In this document: piece after piece, positions 10,323-21,699 of the stretch
How the letters are laid out: each line of letters opens with the position of its first letter
Position numbering within the stretch: the first letter of the stretch is position 1
Source of the DNA: Sternotherus odoratus
Lineage: Eukaryota > Chordata > Testudines > Kinosternidae
Assembly (NCBI GenBank): GCA_032164245.1
Contig: JAVMKO010000022.1
Location: 12,833,845-12,897,844 of the forward strand
Length of the DNA stretch: 64,000 bases
Direction of reading: 5' to 3'
Program-made: the position numbers and the translations under genes
The notes under the pieces: generated by a model
Database searches by the model: none
What the model was told of the DNA's origin: nothing
The model's input: the letters and a program-made list of their open reading frames with translations, nothing else

Positions 10323-11162
10323 TTGCAGAAGTGACAAACATGGCTACCTAATTCTGCACTACTACTAGCATCAAGACTGCACTTTTACTAATATAGCCTG
10401 TTTTGCTTATGGGGATGGCTTTACTATCCGAGTGTTCAGTGAGCCACATTAGGAACATTTTTCCAGTGTAGAGTGCGTCTGTTCCTAGGGTCTTCTGATG
10501 CCAATTTTAGTCAGGGATCATATAGCTCTGGTGGCAGAAGTATCCATAGCTTTAGTCTCCATTCTGCTGTAAATCAGTGGATCTAATATAGGCTCATGGA
10601 TTGCACCCACTTATCAATGTCATGCTTATCTCCACTTGTCTTAGATGTCACTTCAGAATTTGGCACTACATTTCACCTGTTCTTGCTACTTGCCCCCACT
10701 GGTCACCATAAATCTGTCTTCCTCATCCCAAACCGTGGTTTTGGCACCATGTCCTGACTAGAGGATTAGAGATCAGACCTTCTCTGTGTGTAGATCATTG
10801 TCATCGCATCTTAATCTCCTCCTCCTTGATAAAATAAACAGATTCAGTATCTTAAGACTGTCATTGCAAACAGGGTTTTCCACATCTTGGATCATCAGGT
10901 TTGGAATTTGACACCAGGGCAGAGATTTTGATCTCCGCACCACATCTGTGAATGGAATTCAGTTGTTTTGAATTGGAGCAAATGAGTGAAGGATCTGGTC
11001 TTGTGCCTCAAATTTCCATCCATCCAGCAAAAGTAACTCCAGTAAAAAATTCCCTAAGACTTTTATAAGTTTATTAAGGAGTCCACACAAAGCAGCATAA
11101 TTTTATAACCATTTATAGCAAATATGAGAACTACATAAAATCTAATTGAGCTATCAATCAGT
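10323..11162. other. Unique non-coding stretch
   Basis: Nothing recognisable as gene, RNA or repeat. Confidence 0.4.
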
Positions 11163-11253
11163 GGGCTAGATTCTGATCTCACTCATGCAAACTAGCTTCA
11201 GTGGCATTATTCTGGATTTATACTGGTATAATGGAAAGTAGAATTTGCCCAGA
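11163..11253. repeat. 'agattctgatctcac' palindromic-family repeat
   Basis: 'gggctagattctgatctcac', 'cttcagtggcattattctgg', 'tttatactggtataatgg' and 'agaatttgcccag' follow a recalled amniote palindromic unit, 'agattctgatctcagttacaccggtgtaaat...'. Decayed. Confidence 0.45.
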
Positions 11254-11530
11254 TATCTCCTTGGCTGTGCATGAAAGGATTCAGCTTGCAGAAGATAAAA
11301 CCTATTATAATCTGATTTGTTTTTAATTCCTTTTTATTTGTTTTAGCCTTCTATGACAACAAAAAACCCATCCCTATGCCATGAATGAAAGTAATTTCTT
11401 TTAAAAAGGAAAAGGGGCAGAATTTAAATTAATCCAAATCCTCCTATGCATGATTAATTGATAGTCTCTCACTGGGCCATCCAAGATAAGTAATTACTAC
11501 AGAATTAGTGCATGGTTCTCATTGATATTA

Positions 11531-11662
11531 ATGCCCCTTTACACTGCTCTACCACTGTAAAGAATTTATATTGGTGTTCTATGTTCTAAGAGAATTTGTA
11601 CCTGCCTTAAGGAATCTTTATACTGTATTGCCAGAGTGGTGCAAAGGAGCCTTAGCCTACGT
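11531..11662. repeat. Palindromic MITE-like repeat
   Basis: 'gcccctttacactgctctac' at the left is roughly complementary to 'ccagagtggtgcaaaggagcc' at the right. The ends thus form an imperfect inverted repeat about 130 bp apart. No coding capacity. Confidence 0.4.
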
Positions 11663-11835
11663 GAGAATTAGGCCCACAGTCTTAATCAAGGTGGTTCAAA
11701 GAAAAGTTCCTACTATGAAATCCTTAAGCGGTGTGTCCCCATTGCTAAGTTAACACTGGTTATCTAGCTTGAATGAGGGTGGCCACATGGTGAAATAGCA
11801 CTCTGTGTCCACACTGATACCACACCTGGCATTAA

Positions 11836-11895
11836 GGGCTTGGCTACACTGACATTTTATAGTGCTGTAAGTTGCTGGCCCAGGGGTGAAAAATC
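11836..11895. repeat. MITE left-end fragment
   Basis: 'gggcttggctacactgacat' followed by 'tatagtgctgtaagttgctgg' and 'caggggtgaaaaat' resembles the left half of a recalled turtle MITE ('gggcttgtctacactggcagtttacagcgctg'). The right half is not seen. Confidence 0.4.
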
Positions 11896-11924
11896 ATCCA
11901 AGTTCAATATTGGTTTCTTCCACA

Positions 11925-12040
11925 AGCTCCTGGTATGGCCGTGGGCAAGTCAATTAATTACTCCATATAGTTCGTGATCTATCAAAATGAGGATAATTCT
12001 TAAGCTCTTCACGAGAGGGACTGTCCCTTAGTATGTGTGT
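11925..12040 (+). repeat. MIR/L2-like fragment, sense
   Basis: 'gggcaagtcaattaattact' followed by 'caaaatgaggataattctta' and 'agagggactgtcccttagta' follows the MIR body into its L2-like tail. The tRNA-related head is missing. Confidence 0.5.
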
Positions 12041-14003
12041 ACACTACAGTCACAGCACTACAAGGCCCTGTGAGTGTTTCTGTAAAATATCTCTCTCCCA
12101 TCTCATTGTTTGAGGAGATGGAAAAAGTTTGTCAAAATTGAAGATGTCTGATCTCTAATATATTCACAATTAAAATACATTTTTCATTTGTACTAGTTAC
12201 AGATTAAATTTTTCCTTTTTTGTGAATATCTTTCTAAAAATGTTACTTCTCCCCCAAAACAAGCCAAATTGTTTTATTTTTACAATCTGGATGTCTTAAT
12301 TTACTTCTGCTTGGAACATTTCAGTATGGACACTTACAAAATTTGCCAGTTACAGTTAATTCCACCCTTCACCCCTCCACAGATCTCATTTCTGTGAGTT
12401 ATAGGCAATTTAAAAGAGCTCAGTGAGGTGTGAAGATCAGGATATGAGCCATACAAATTTTACATTATTGAATTAAGATGTTAAACATTTAAATCAATTG
12501 ATGTAAGGGTCAGACGTTAGAGCTTTCAGAGGGTCATACTAGGGAAAGTCATGTGGGTCAAATGTCTGTAGGCATTTGAGTGAGACTGGAAAATACACTC
12601 CAGTCTCATTAATCATTTATACTTCTGTTTTAGAACTGGGAACTATCTCTTCTGCAGGTATAATTTGTCATGAGTTTGCTAACTTTTGGTATCTATCTTG
12701 TTATCTGACCATATCCTGCTGCTGATAGAATTATTTATTGGTAAGAACACACTTGCATTAGTGAAAACTCCATTTAGGGAGTTAAATTAAACTCCATAAA
12801 TGGTTCCATCTGATATAAAATTTCCTTCTTAAATGGAGACCATGACACAATCTAGGTGCAAACACAAAATACAAGTTTTTCTTTCGACTTGATTTAAGAA
12901 CTACCTCTGTGAAAATGGTCCATGCTGAAATGAATAGCAAGATGACATGGTCAATGGGAATTCCATTAAAATACATATTTGATTACAAACAAATGAGAAG
13001 ACAGTTACTTAGCCAAGATTAGAGCGTGAGCCTCTAACAGAACAGGGAATAGAAGTTAGGCGACATCCTCAAGTAGTGTAAAATTGTCATAGATCCACTG
13101 ACCTCTGACAATTAACACCGGCGGAGCATCTGCCATAATGAGTCCTAATGTTCTGTTCATTAGAATATACTCCATTCTAGCAGTAGAACCCAGAGTCCTT
13201 ACTCCCGGACCCTTGCTATGACCATTGGAACCTTCCAATTTTATCCCCATTTCTTTGGTCAAAGTGCTGTGATCTCTCATCTCTGAGCAAAGTACCCCAT
13301 ACTCTGATGACTATTCCCAAATTGAGCCATAGATTTAAAACAGAGAAAGAGGTAGAATAAAGTGAGAATTGTCTTTGCAACTTTCTTTCTCCCCTTAGAG
13401 CTCTTCTGCTACAGTCCCGTATGCTATCAGCAGTAATGTTCACTGCTAACCCAAAAGTAGAGATTAATGGGACTTTTAGGTGATACGCACTTACCTGTCA
13501 AATGGCAATGCTGCTTTCCTTCCTTTGCCTTGCTTCATATTAACAGCAAAAGAGCATTGTATTGTAAAGTCAGAAGTCCCAAACTGCAAGTGGTCACAAA
13601 CATGAAATATGATTCCTCCACCGCTCCTATCCCGTTCTCTGCAGAATGCCACCAATAAGTTTTAAATTAGCTGGAGAACATTAAAATGCTGCTATCGATC
13701 ACTTCTCTCCAAGGAATGATTCGGGCTATTTCTCACAAATAAATGCCTTCTCTCTCCAGGGCTGAGACACATGCTCCTGTGGAAACAAAAACCCTGTACG
13801 TTTCACATACAAAGCTCCATAGGATGCCTGTGAGCCACAGCATCTAAATGAGTTCTCTTTAATTGAAGAATAGAGTGGGGCATCCAAGTACACCCTGATT
13901 GGTTCTAGCAATGGGAGATATGGGAATCTGATGTGGGACAATTTTCTGGAAGATGTGGGAACCTTTCCTTCCTCCCCACTACATCCTGTGTCCGAGACCG
14001 GAA
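12041..14003. other. Unique non-coding stretch, AT-rich
   Basis: No gene, RNA or transposon end recognised. Short open frames on both strands (13056-13941) overlap each other and have no domain content. Confidence 0.4.
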
Positions 14004-14605
14004 GGATGGCTCAGTTCTTAGGGTACTAGCTGGGGCACTGGAAGACCAGGGTTCAATTTCCTCCCCTGTGACTTTGTGCAAGTAATTGCAGGTATCCCTA
14101 CACTTTAGGCAGGGTAGAGAGTACAGATGCTGCATGCCCACTAGCATGGGTATAACTAACAGTGTAGATGATGAGGCATGGCTTAGGGGGAGTAGAGTGG
14201 AGTAGCCTGAACCCTAGAATATATCCCCTACACAGCGCTCTATGCACCCAAGCAAAGCCTCCCACTTCTACACTGGCCATGTAGTGTCCCTCTGCCGGGG
14301 CATTAGCCAGACACACTGAAAATCTCTGACAGCAGGGAAAGTCTCTGGCAGAAGGGGAGCAGTGGGGAAAGGTTCCGCAGCTCCCTGCTCCCTCCCCCCC
14401 ACCTGACCCTTTCACTGCTGCCTCTAGCTGCACATCAGTGCCTATACACCTGTGGCAGTACCTGTGCTCTACTGGCTTCTGTGCCTCAGTTTCCCATCTA
14501 TAAAATAGAGATAATGGTATTGCCCTTGCTCACAGAGTGAGATGCTCAGAAGCTACCATAAGGGCAGGCACATAAATTCCTGAGAGCTTTGTATGTGCTG
14601 CCTTC
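14004..14605 (+). repeat. MIR/CORE-SINE split by a 380-bp insertion
   Basis: The head shows 'ggatggctcagttcttaggg' (A-box-like) and 'gaccagggttcaatttcctc' (B-box-like at 14050-14058), then 'gtgactttgtgcaagtaatt', where it stops near 14088. It resumes near 14475 with 'ttctgtgcctcagtttccc' and 'atctataaaatagagataat', then 'cacagagtgagatgctcaga'. This preserved order makes it the clearest tRNA-headed SINE in the window. Confidence 0.75.
14089..14474. mobile_element. Insertion inside the MIR, unclassified
   Basis: This block separates the two MIR halves. It includes 'actagcatgggtataactaa' and 'cagtgtagatg', which recall the turtle MITE interiors seen elsewhere, followed by a GC-richer part with a C run (14393-14400). 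Clear terminal inverted repeats are not visible ('ccctacacttta' and 'tatacacctgtgg' are only suggestive), so it may be more than one element. Confidence 0.4.
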
Positions 14606-14676
14606 TATTGTTGAGAAGTAAATAATCTTGATAAAAACAGTCTGATGTTGCCGTTGGTGGGATTTGGGGAACCGAT

Positions 14677-14783
14677 CCCTAGCTGCTGCAAATCAGCACA
14701 AGTTCCACTGAATTCAATAGAGGAAAAAGCTCAACTATTGTACGGGGTGGAACAACTTCAATTTACACCAGCTAAGGACATGG
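14677..14783. repeat. Palindromic 'gatccctagctg' repeat
   Basis: 'tagctgctgcaaat' near the left faces 'atttacaccagcta' near the right (12 of 14 complementary), with 'ccactgaattcaatagagg' between. This fits the recalled unit 'gatcctcagctggtgtaaat...cattgaagtcaatg...'. Confidence 0.5.
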
Positions 14784-15538
14784 CTCCTGGCATTTTTCAC
14801 CAATGGGAAGTGGCATTTACTGGCAGAAGTGGCATGTGAACACTGGTGGAGAGAAAATGGGCTTCTTTCATTCCAGGCTGGGGTAGAACAGAGGTGACAT
14901 TGAGAGGAAAATGTATGGGGCCGATTGCCACAATCTTCACTGTGCAATAAAATATTTTTCAGATGTGTAGGAGTGACATAGTAAACTATTTCCAGAAGGA
15001 AGGTTTTTAACATGCAGCAGAGAAGAGGGCTCCATGCCCTCCTCTCGTTCCCTGATGAGACATTGCAATCAAAAGGCATTAGAGATTGAAACTTGAAAAA
15101 CGATGTAATTTAGCAAGTGAAAAATATTAATTTCCCTTTCTTGTTTATGCGTTATGTCAGCAGAGTTTGTATACCTGAGTTAGCAAGAATGAGCGATATT
15201 CCTGGCCTATAAATTACACTTCCCACAATAATGTGCTCAGCATGTAGCAATTACTTCCTTAATCATCCTCTTTCTGTTATGATTGGTGAGTGTTGTGCCT
15301 TGGTGTCTGGGGAGCTACAGTATTGTTTGTGCTATCTGTAAATCTCTTTACTGCTTGTAAATGACACCCCGGCACTGCACAGGTGAATCAATTCTTTTCC
15401 TTTGTGGGGTTTTTTTTTTTCTTTCTCTTGTTTCATCCTTTTCCTGCCTCTCTTTGGAACATAAATGGAACATGAACTGTCCCTTGTGCTGAATAGGATT
15501 GGAACATATGGTTTGTTTTGCAGGAGGTCAGAATAGAT
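14784..15538. other. Unique non-coding stretch
   Basis: No gene or transposon end seen. A T run lies at 15409-15420. Confidence 0.4.
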
Positions 15539-15747
15539 CAGGGGTCCCCAAACTATGGGGTGTTCCCCTGTAGGGGGGCACAGGGGAACCTGAGCCTGCC
15601 CCTACTGGGAGGGAGTGAGCACCACTCTGCCCCCAGGTCTGTTCAAGCCCTGGCTCTGGCCCCATCTATGACTCTGCTTCTAGCTGGGGGGGATTCACCA
15701 TTACTGGTAAAGGGGGGGGGCATGAAAAGAAAAGTTTTACACCACTG
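15539..15747 (+). mobile_element. Non-autonomous hAT-like element (209 bp)
   Basis: Opens with 'caggggtccccaaactatgg' and ends 'aaaagttttacaccactg', matching the hAT end pair CAGGGGTCCCCAAACT / AAGTTT..ACCACTG with decay. The interior is G/C-run rich ('gtaggggggcacagggg', G run at 15713-15720). Flanking 8-mers 'gaatagat' and 'gacttaat' agree at five positions, weak support for a duplication. Confidence 0.6.
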
Positions 15748-16959
15748 GACTTAATGTTCACCATGGTCCCTTGTGGCCTTACAATCTATGAATTCAGTAG
15801 AAAATTATCTGTCCATGGGGTGTTTGGTGGGGCAAGAGACCCCCGCTAGCTTAATAGAAACTTATTTACCTCCTGTAATATTTTCTAGGTTAATTAAATA
15901 AAAAAGCCCGTAGACAAGTTTCCATTCTCTGTTAAGCTCCATAGGGTTTTAGAATGATTTCTATAAACCTCTGCTGGCTTCTTCCCAGTTAAATTCTCTG
16001 GGCCCAGTTCTCCATTCTGCACCTTGTGTGGTCATTTATACCACTAGAAAATGTTTCTATTGTGGCTTGTTAGCTTGTTGTACCCATTTTGCTTTGCTGT
16101 CAATGGTGTCAAGGTGCCAGGGCAATGGTGAATTGGACTCAATAGCACAATCATGTTTGAGTTAGAAGCGCACTTTCAAGCAACAGTCATGAGACTTCAT
16201 TCAGACTTGCAGGTGCATGGCGGTGTATACTGCTTTCCCCTTGCACCCAAGGCACAAGCCATTCTCTGGGGTGGTGGGGGGTGGCAACTGTACCCCATTC
16301 CCCTCCCTGCAGGTTTTGCTAGGGGAGAGCAGATAACTTAGGATGGAGAAGGAGGGCAGAGCTTGGGTGGTGGTTTGGCTTTGACAACCTCATTGGAATT
16401 TGCACTGCGCCCTTCCATCAACAATCTATATTCACATTCACTCCTTCCCCTGCTCCTGGGGGCATATCTCACTAGCCAAAGCATGGGACTCTTCCAGCAT
16501 CTCTGTTTACAGTAAATGAAGTATGTTTTTTCCTTCCCACTCTTAATTTTTCCAAGGATTCTGCAGGCCTTAGCAATTAAATCATCTTAATTAAAACCCA
16601 CTTTACCCCTTTAGAACTTGTTTCTTCCTTTTATATTTAGCACAAAAGAAATATTCACTGACAAAAAGCTGTAATTAACCCATGTCAGCAACTTGATACA
16701 AATTGGAAGTTTGAATAAAGACAATGGGGTATATGAGTTCAAGAAGTGAGTCATCCTGGTTATCATGGAATTTAATAGCTGCTATCTGAGTGTGTCCAAA
16801 ACTTCATGCTCTATAAAAATAGGCTTCTGTTTGTGGTTACACCGGTGGGAATAATATAAGTGCTCAAACAGTTGTATGAAGTGAGGGGATTTGGTGTTGC
16901 AGACACTTGTGTGGAGTCTTTCCTTTTGACCTACATGTGGTTCATAACTAAGGAGCAGA
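15748..16959. other. Unique non-coding stretch
   Basis: No gene recognised. Positions 16003-16140 ('gggcccagttctccattctg', 'tttataccactag') faintly resemble the palindromic repeat class but are too decayed to call. Confidence 0.35.
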
Positions 16960-17133
16960 AGCACTGGTCCATCCAACCCAGTGTCCTGTCTGCCAACAGT
17001 GGCCAATGCCAGGTGCCCTGGAGTGAGTGAACCTAACAGGTAATGATCAAGTGATCGCTCTCCTGCCATCCATCACCCCCCTGTGACAAACAGAGGCTAG
17101 GGACGCCATTCCTTACCCAGCCTGGCTATTAGA
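16960..17133 (-). mobile_element. CR1 LINE 3' end, antisense
   Basis: Antisense copy of the amniote CR1 3' UTR: 'ctggtccatccaacccagtg', 'gccaacagtggccaatgcc', 'aggtgccctggagtgagtg', 'ctcctgccatccatcacccc', 'gacaaacagaggctagggac'. It shares the diagnostic 'gatggatggcaggagagaga' variant with the two copies at 22.5-23.4 kb, so all three belong to one subfamily. Truncated, no ORF. Confidence 0.8.
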
Positions 17134-19770
17134 ACGTGACTTAAGGATATTTAATTTGTATATTTTGACATGATGATTTGTGTTCTAAAGCTTTAACTTT
17201 TTGAATCTCCGCTCCTGTTGTTAAATAATTGTCCAACCACTCCTTATTGTTTGACCATTCCATAATCTCCTGTAACTGTGAAAATTTAAATTGATAAACA
17301 AGCTTAACAATAAACATTGATATTATCCAAAGAAATTATTTTTTAAAATCAAATTTCACCACACCTAATTATAACTGTAATGCATGTTGTATTCCACGTT
17401 TTTAGCTGAATTCTCACTTTAGGGTAATCAGCCGGTGAGTGAGCAAGTCCTTCACCTAGCAAAGGGAACAGATGGCACTGCTAATCTTTAATAGGCAGTC
17501 ACCGAAATCAAAGTAATGAAGCAGCTGTAAATTCTCACACTGGAGCAGTTGAAAGCAGAATCTTGCCTCCGTTCTGATGCTCACTGCATGGTGGGGCGAT
17601 GGGGTGAGGAGAGATGCTGCTTTCTTCTAGTTTTCTGGCTGAAAAGGAGTTGCCATGTTTAGAATTTTCCATGACATCTTGACAGCTGAGGGTGTTAAAG
17701 TTGCTTGGGCTTTTACGGTGATCAGTGCCTGCAAGTGATCAAGGCATGACTAGCAGGGAGTCTTCAGCTTATAGAGAGGCCTGCATGAGAGCTGGCCCAG
17801 GGGGAAGCCCCACAGAAAAAAAAATGTAATTTAGTTAGAAAAACTCTGGGAAAAACTATAAATGAGAAACCTTAGAGTTAAAATAAGGAGACCTGTGAGA
17901 GCTGGAAGAGTGTTGGATGTAGAGAGAGGCTCTTGCTGTAACGGGCGGATCCAGATTTCAGAACCAAGGCAAGACCACTCTAGCAGCTCTTCCAGAAGGG
18001 TATGAAGGGGCTATTACACAACCAGAACTGCCCCCAGGAGTCATAGACTAGACTGCTGGCTTTTTATTGCCCCCGAGTCCTTTTTGAGCTAAAGACTGGT
18101 GGCACCTATGTTCACGTAAGCTGGTTTTAAAACGCCTGACCTTTTAGCTTAAATGCCTGGGTGTTACTGTTTGGCACCTGTTAAACTTCCCTGGGAAGTT
18201 CTAACTTTCATTCTAGAAACCGTAATGAGAGTTGTTTGGAATTTGTTCCTCTGTCACTCCCTACCTACAGTTACTCATTCTTTGTCATAAAATAGGACTC
18301 CAGCACTGAGGAAACCAAAAGGCTCTTTCCACAACCTACTTGAATGTCAGTGCTTGATCTTAGAAAGCTGTTGCTATGAGTGAGGGTTTGAAGTTTAACC
18401 CCTTTCAGTCTCGCACGGAGCTTTCATAATCTCTCACTGAATTGCAGAATAACAAGAGTACAATTTAAACTACAGACAAAATAACTGGAAATCACACACT
18501 GTCACAGCCGCTGAAGAGAGAGCTATAAATATATCCTGATTGAACACAATAGGCAACGACGAGAGTGAACATAGTGTACTAGACAGTGCATTATCTCTGC
18601 CATCTGTTTTCTGCTAACACCCATTTATGCAAGAACCAACACTTGGAAATATTGGATGGGAATAAACTTTTCCATTGGATTCAATTAACCATTAATTCAG
18701 CACAAGTCCTATTAAAACTTTGCAACTGACACAGTTGCTGAGATTTTTCCAAGTTTAGTGAGTGGTACGTTTATAAGTGATGGGTTGGGATATTATAGGA
18801 AACGACTTGTAATTTCATCTAAAATTCAAACTTCAACCAAAACAAAATTTTAGAGAATTTAAAATGTTTGGTTAATTTATTGGTTTAAAATGCTCTATTT
18901 TTATGCTCTGTTCTTCTCTCTAGCCATTTTGGATATTCAGTCATTGCCATTGACTTCAGGGAATAGAATTGCTTGCATCACTATGATACCTCATCACCTT
19001 GAGGCTTTAATTTCTTTGTCCACTCTGGACTGGAAGCCTAAGGCTGAAATAAAAAGGAGAGACTGTTTGTTCTCTAGGCATTTCTAGGAGACAGAAGAAT
19101 AAAAAAAATCTCAAGAGGAAATCCAGTCTTTCAAGATTTCCCCTTTGTTTTGCAGTTTAAACTGATTTTTTTAAAAAAGCATTTGAATCAGTATCTAAAT
19201 CCTTGGTCCTTATCCAATCCACACTTTTTTTTTCAAATTGCACTGACTTGTTCAGATGGCCAAACAGGATTTCTTTTGTCTAATTTTTCATAGGAAGAGT
19301 TTAGTTGTTCTGGCTCTCCAGTACCAGAAGGGAGAATTTTTCCCCCTAAGATCTGAAAAAAGGCACCACTTGCCTTCTTCTGAAACATCCTCTCCACAAT
19401 GCATCTAGCCAGCTGTTCCCTTGTCTGTCACAGGGATTTTCCTCACTTGAAAGCAGTTAAAATGGAGATTAGGGGTTGGTTATGAATTTATTAAACCAAG
19501 AGCAACAAGGTTGCTTCTTCTCCAGATTGTACTGTTTCCATTTCTTTCCCATCTCTAGCTGGCAACTGCCTGGCATAATTCACCCATTACTTACCCAAAA
19601 CTCACATGAGGTTCTCTTAAGTACACAACAACTGACCTAGATTTGTTGCTTGCAGGGAAAACCCAAACCAGGCCCAGTTCACTGTTGGGGAAGTTTCATG
19701 AGGCTCTAATTACCTATTTACTATAGCTATGAGACCTGTGGGGTGTCTCCTCTAGGAATTTCACAAATAA
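17134..19770. other. Unique non-coding stretch
   Basis: No exon, RNA gene or transposon end recognised over 2.6 kb. AT-rich parts (17140-17390, 18440-18900) contain many TAAT/ATTA words. The block at 17890-18130 is more GC-rich but unassigned. Confidence 0.4.
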
Positions 19771-20275
19771 AATTGCTTCTCCAAGATATGCTTTCTATGT
19801 AAAAGGATAAATGGACACAAATCAGATATTAGGAATGGCAATATACAAAAGCCTGTAGGAGAACACTTTAACCTGCCCGGACATACAATTGCAGACCTCA
19901 AAACAGCCATCCTGCAGCAAAAAAACTTCAAAACCAGACTTCAAAGAGAAACTGCTGAGCTCCAGTCATCTGCAAATTTGACACCATTAGGTCTGGACTT
20001 AATATTAGCTGTGAATGGCTCACCAATTACAAAAGCAGTTTCTCCTCTCTGGGCATCCACATCTCCAGATCACCTGCTGGAAGCGGGCTTCATCAGCCCC
20101 ACTGATTGCCCCTTGCTTTCTTGCCTGCATATTTATACCTGCCTCTGGAGATTTCCACAACATTCATCTGATGAAGTAGGTTTTAACCCACGAAAGCTCA
20201 TGATCCCTAAGATCTGTTAGTCTATAAGGTGATACAAGACTCTTTGTCGCCATAGCAGTTTGGTTTCTCTGGGCT
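19771..20275 (+). mobile_element. Penelope-like retroelement 3' end (GIY-YIG tail)
   Basis: Positions 19771-20217 form an open frame ending in TAG at 20218. It encodes 'CKRINGHKSDIRNG', 'KPVGEHFNLPGHTIADL' and 'NFKTRLQRETAELQ'. These resemble the C-terminal part of the GIY-YIG endonuclease domain that ends Penelope-like element (PLE) proteins, which follow a reverse transcriptase and nick target DNA. The upstream reverse transcriptase is absent, so the copy is 5'-truncated, as is usual. After the domain the frame drifts into non-homologous residues. The 3' region carries a hammerhead-like fold (20168-20205) and the tail 'gttagtctataaggtgatac' shared with 41.4 kb. PLE family assignment is by recalled similarity. 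Confidence 0.6.
20168..20205 (+). ncRNA. Hammerhead-ribozyme-like motif, probably decayed
   Basis: CTGATGA (20168-20174) is the exact conserved core. Helix II is GTAGG/CCCAC (20176-20180, 20187-20191) with one A-C mismatch and loop TTTTAA. GAAA follows at 20192-20195. A minimal helix III (A95-T204, C97-G202, G96/A203 mismatched, loop TCAT) is followed by C at 20205, the expected cleavage base. PLEs are known to carry type I hammerheads with very short helix III. Helix I is not convincing, so activity is doubtful. Confidence 0.45.
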
Positions 20276-20974
20276 GCTACAACAATAGTCATCAGCCCAG
20301 ACATTCACATTTCTAAATCCTGACTCGGGGACCGAATGCCGTTTCCTCTCTCTGACACACTAGACAGACGGGAGTTTAATTATTCGTTCCCTTGATGAAG
20401 TGGAAAACAAAGGGCCAATTTTGTAGAAGAGGCATTCAATTTCATTAAAGGAATGAATGGGTTAGGACAATGAAGCCATTTCATTCCTTTTGCTAACTGC
20501 AGCCTGGGCCTGCTTTTGTTAGTAGATACTGTACATCTTTAAAAGATACCTCACACATGTATCACGTCTTCAAAAATAAAATATCCCAAAATGGTTCCTT
20601 TATTACTACAGCATGTTAACTCTACAAAGGGAAAATACCGTTTAGCACAGAGGAGCACACTGCAACAAGCCAATGAGGGCTAATTAGCTCCGTGAGCATG
20701 TTTTAAATTGCTAAACATGAGTATATTTACTTTCTTGTTTGTCCCTAAGTGTTTGCAGTAAAAAAATCAAACTAGTGCTATTATGTGATTCCCTGGTGGC
20801 TCGGGCTTAGAGACTGGCCTCTCTTAGCTGAAAGTGATTTTGGAGTTGAGAATAATTTCGATAATTGTAAATGCAGTTTTAAAAAAATCTTTACTATGGC
20901 GATGGGCACAAAATAAGAATCTAGCCATTTTGTGGGTCACCTCTCTCCTACATCGAGGGTTCACATAACCCCTA
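20276..20974. other. Unique non-coding stretch
   Basis: No gene or repeat recognised. The part 20670-20760 ('gctaattagctccgtgagca', 'taaattgctaaacatg') is the kind of AT-rich sequence often conserved near developmental genes, but this cannot be tested here. Confidence 0.35.
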
Positions 20975-21140
20975 TATAATTTCTTATCTTAACTCAAGTA
21001 ATTGGTTATGCTCATAGCTATTTCATAAATGCCTAATCTCTGTTATGGATTCTGCTAAACTCATAGCCTCCACCACACCTCATAGGAGTGAGTTCCATGG
21101 CTTTATTGTTGGTTGAGCAAAAAGATGTGAATCTGTGGCT
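20975..21140 (-). mobile_element. Old CR1 fragment, antisense
   Basis: 'gattctgctaaactcatagc' followed by 'ataggagtgagttccatggc' and 'gagcaaaaagatg' follows the antisense CR1 phrase 'cctgctaagctcttggcctc...gagttccacaggctaat...gtgaaaaag'. Strongly diverged; boundaries approximate. Confidence 0.35.
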
Positions 21141-21699
21141 GTGTTGCAATGTATTTCACACCTGAGCTATCTTCTAACTGGCTTCTTGGTTTCATCCTAA
21201 AACATAAAAGTAGGAAGATATCATGTTCAGTAAAAACTGAAAATGTAAAACATTTGGAACTAAGAGATCTGAGTTGTTTCCCGACTCCCACTTCAGATAA
21301 ACAGTCGAAGTCCATTCTGATATTTATTTTCAAACAGTTGGCTTTTTGCAGTTCGTTAAATTGAGAGATTGAAAATGGCATACATCACATCCCGAATCCT
21401 ACTTAATTGGGTTAACATTCTTATACCAGTAAATGAAACCCGAAGGGTTCTTCTGCCTCCAGAAAACTATCATGGAATTTTATTTTTCTGTTTGAATTCT
21501 AACCCTATCAACAATGTATTGGAAAGCTGCACAATCTGTTGTAATGATCCATTTGTGACCGGGTACAACCAAGGGACAGCTATAGTCTCTTAGCCCTAGG
21601 CTAGAAAGGTGTATCTCTCAACGCTATGCCAGTGACCAGCAGCAAAACTCCTTCAGGTGTTGTGATTGCTCCGCCGTCAGCCTGTGGAGCCCCATACCC
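21141..21699. other. Unique non-coding stretch
   Basis: Overlapping opposite-strand frames at 21103-21593 have no domain content. No repeat end seen. Confidence 0.35.

Noticed and set aside
14004..14088. tRNA gene suggested by A- and B-box-like words
   Set aside because: The order and downstream core identify it as the head of a MIR-type SINE, not a tRNA.
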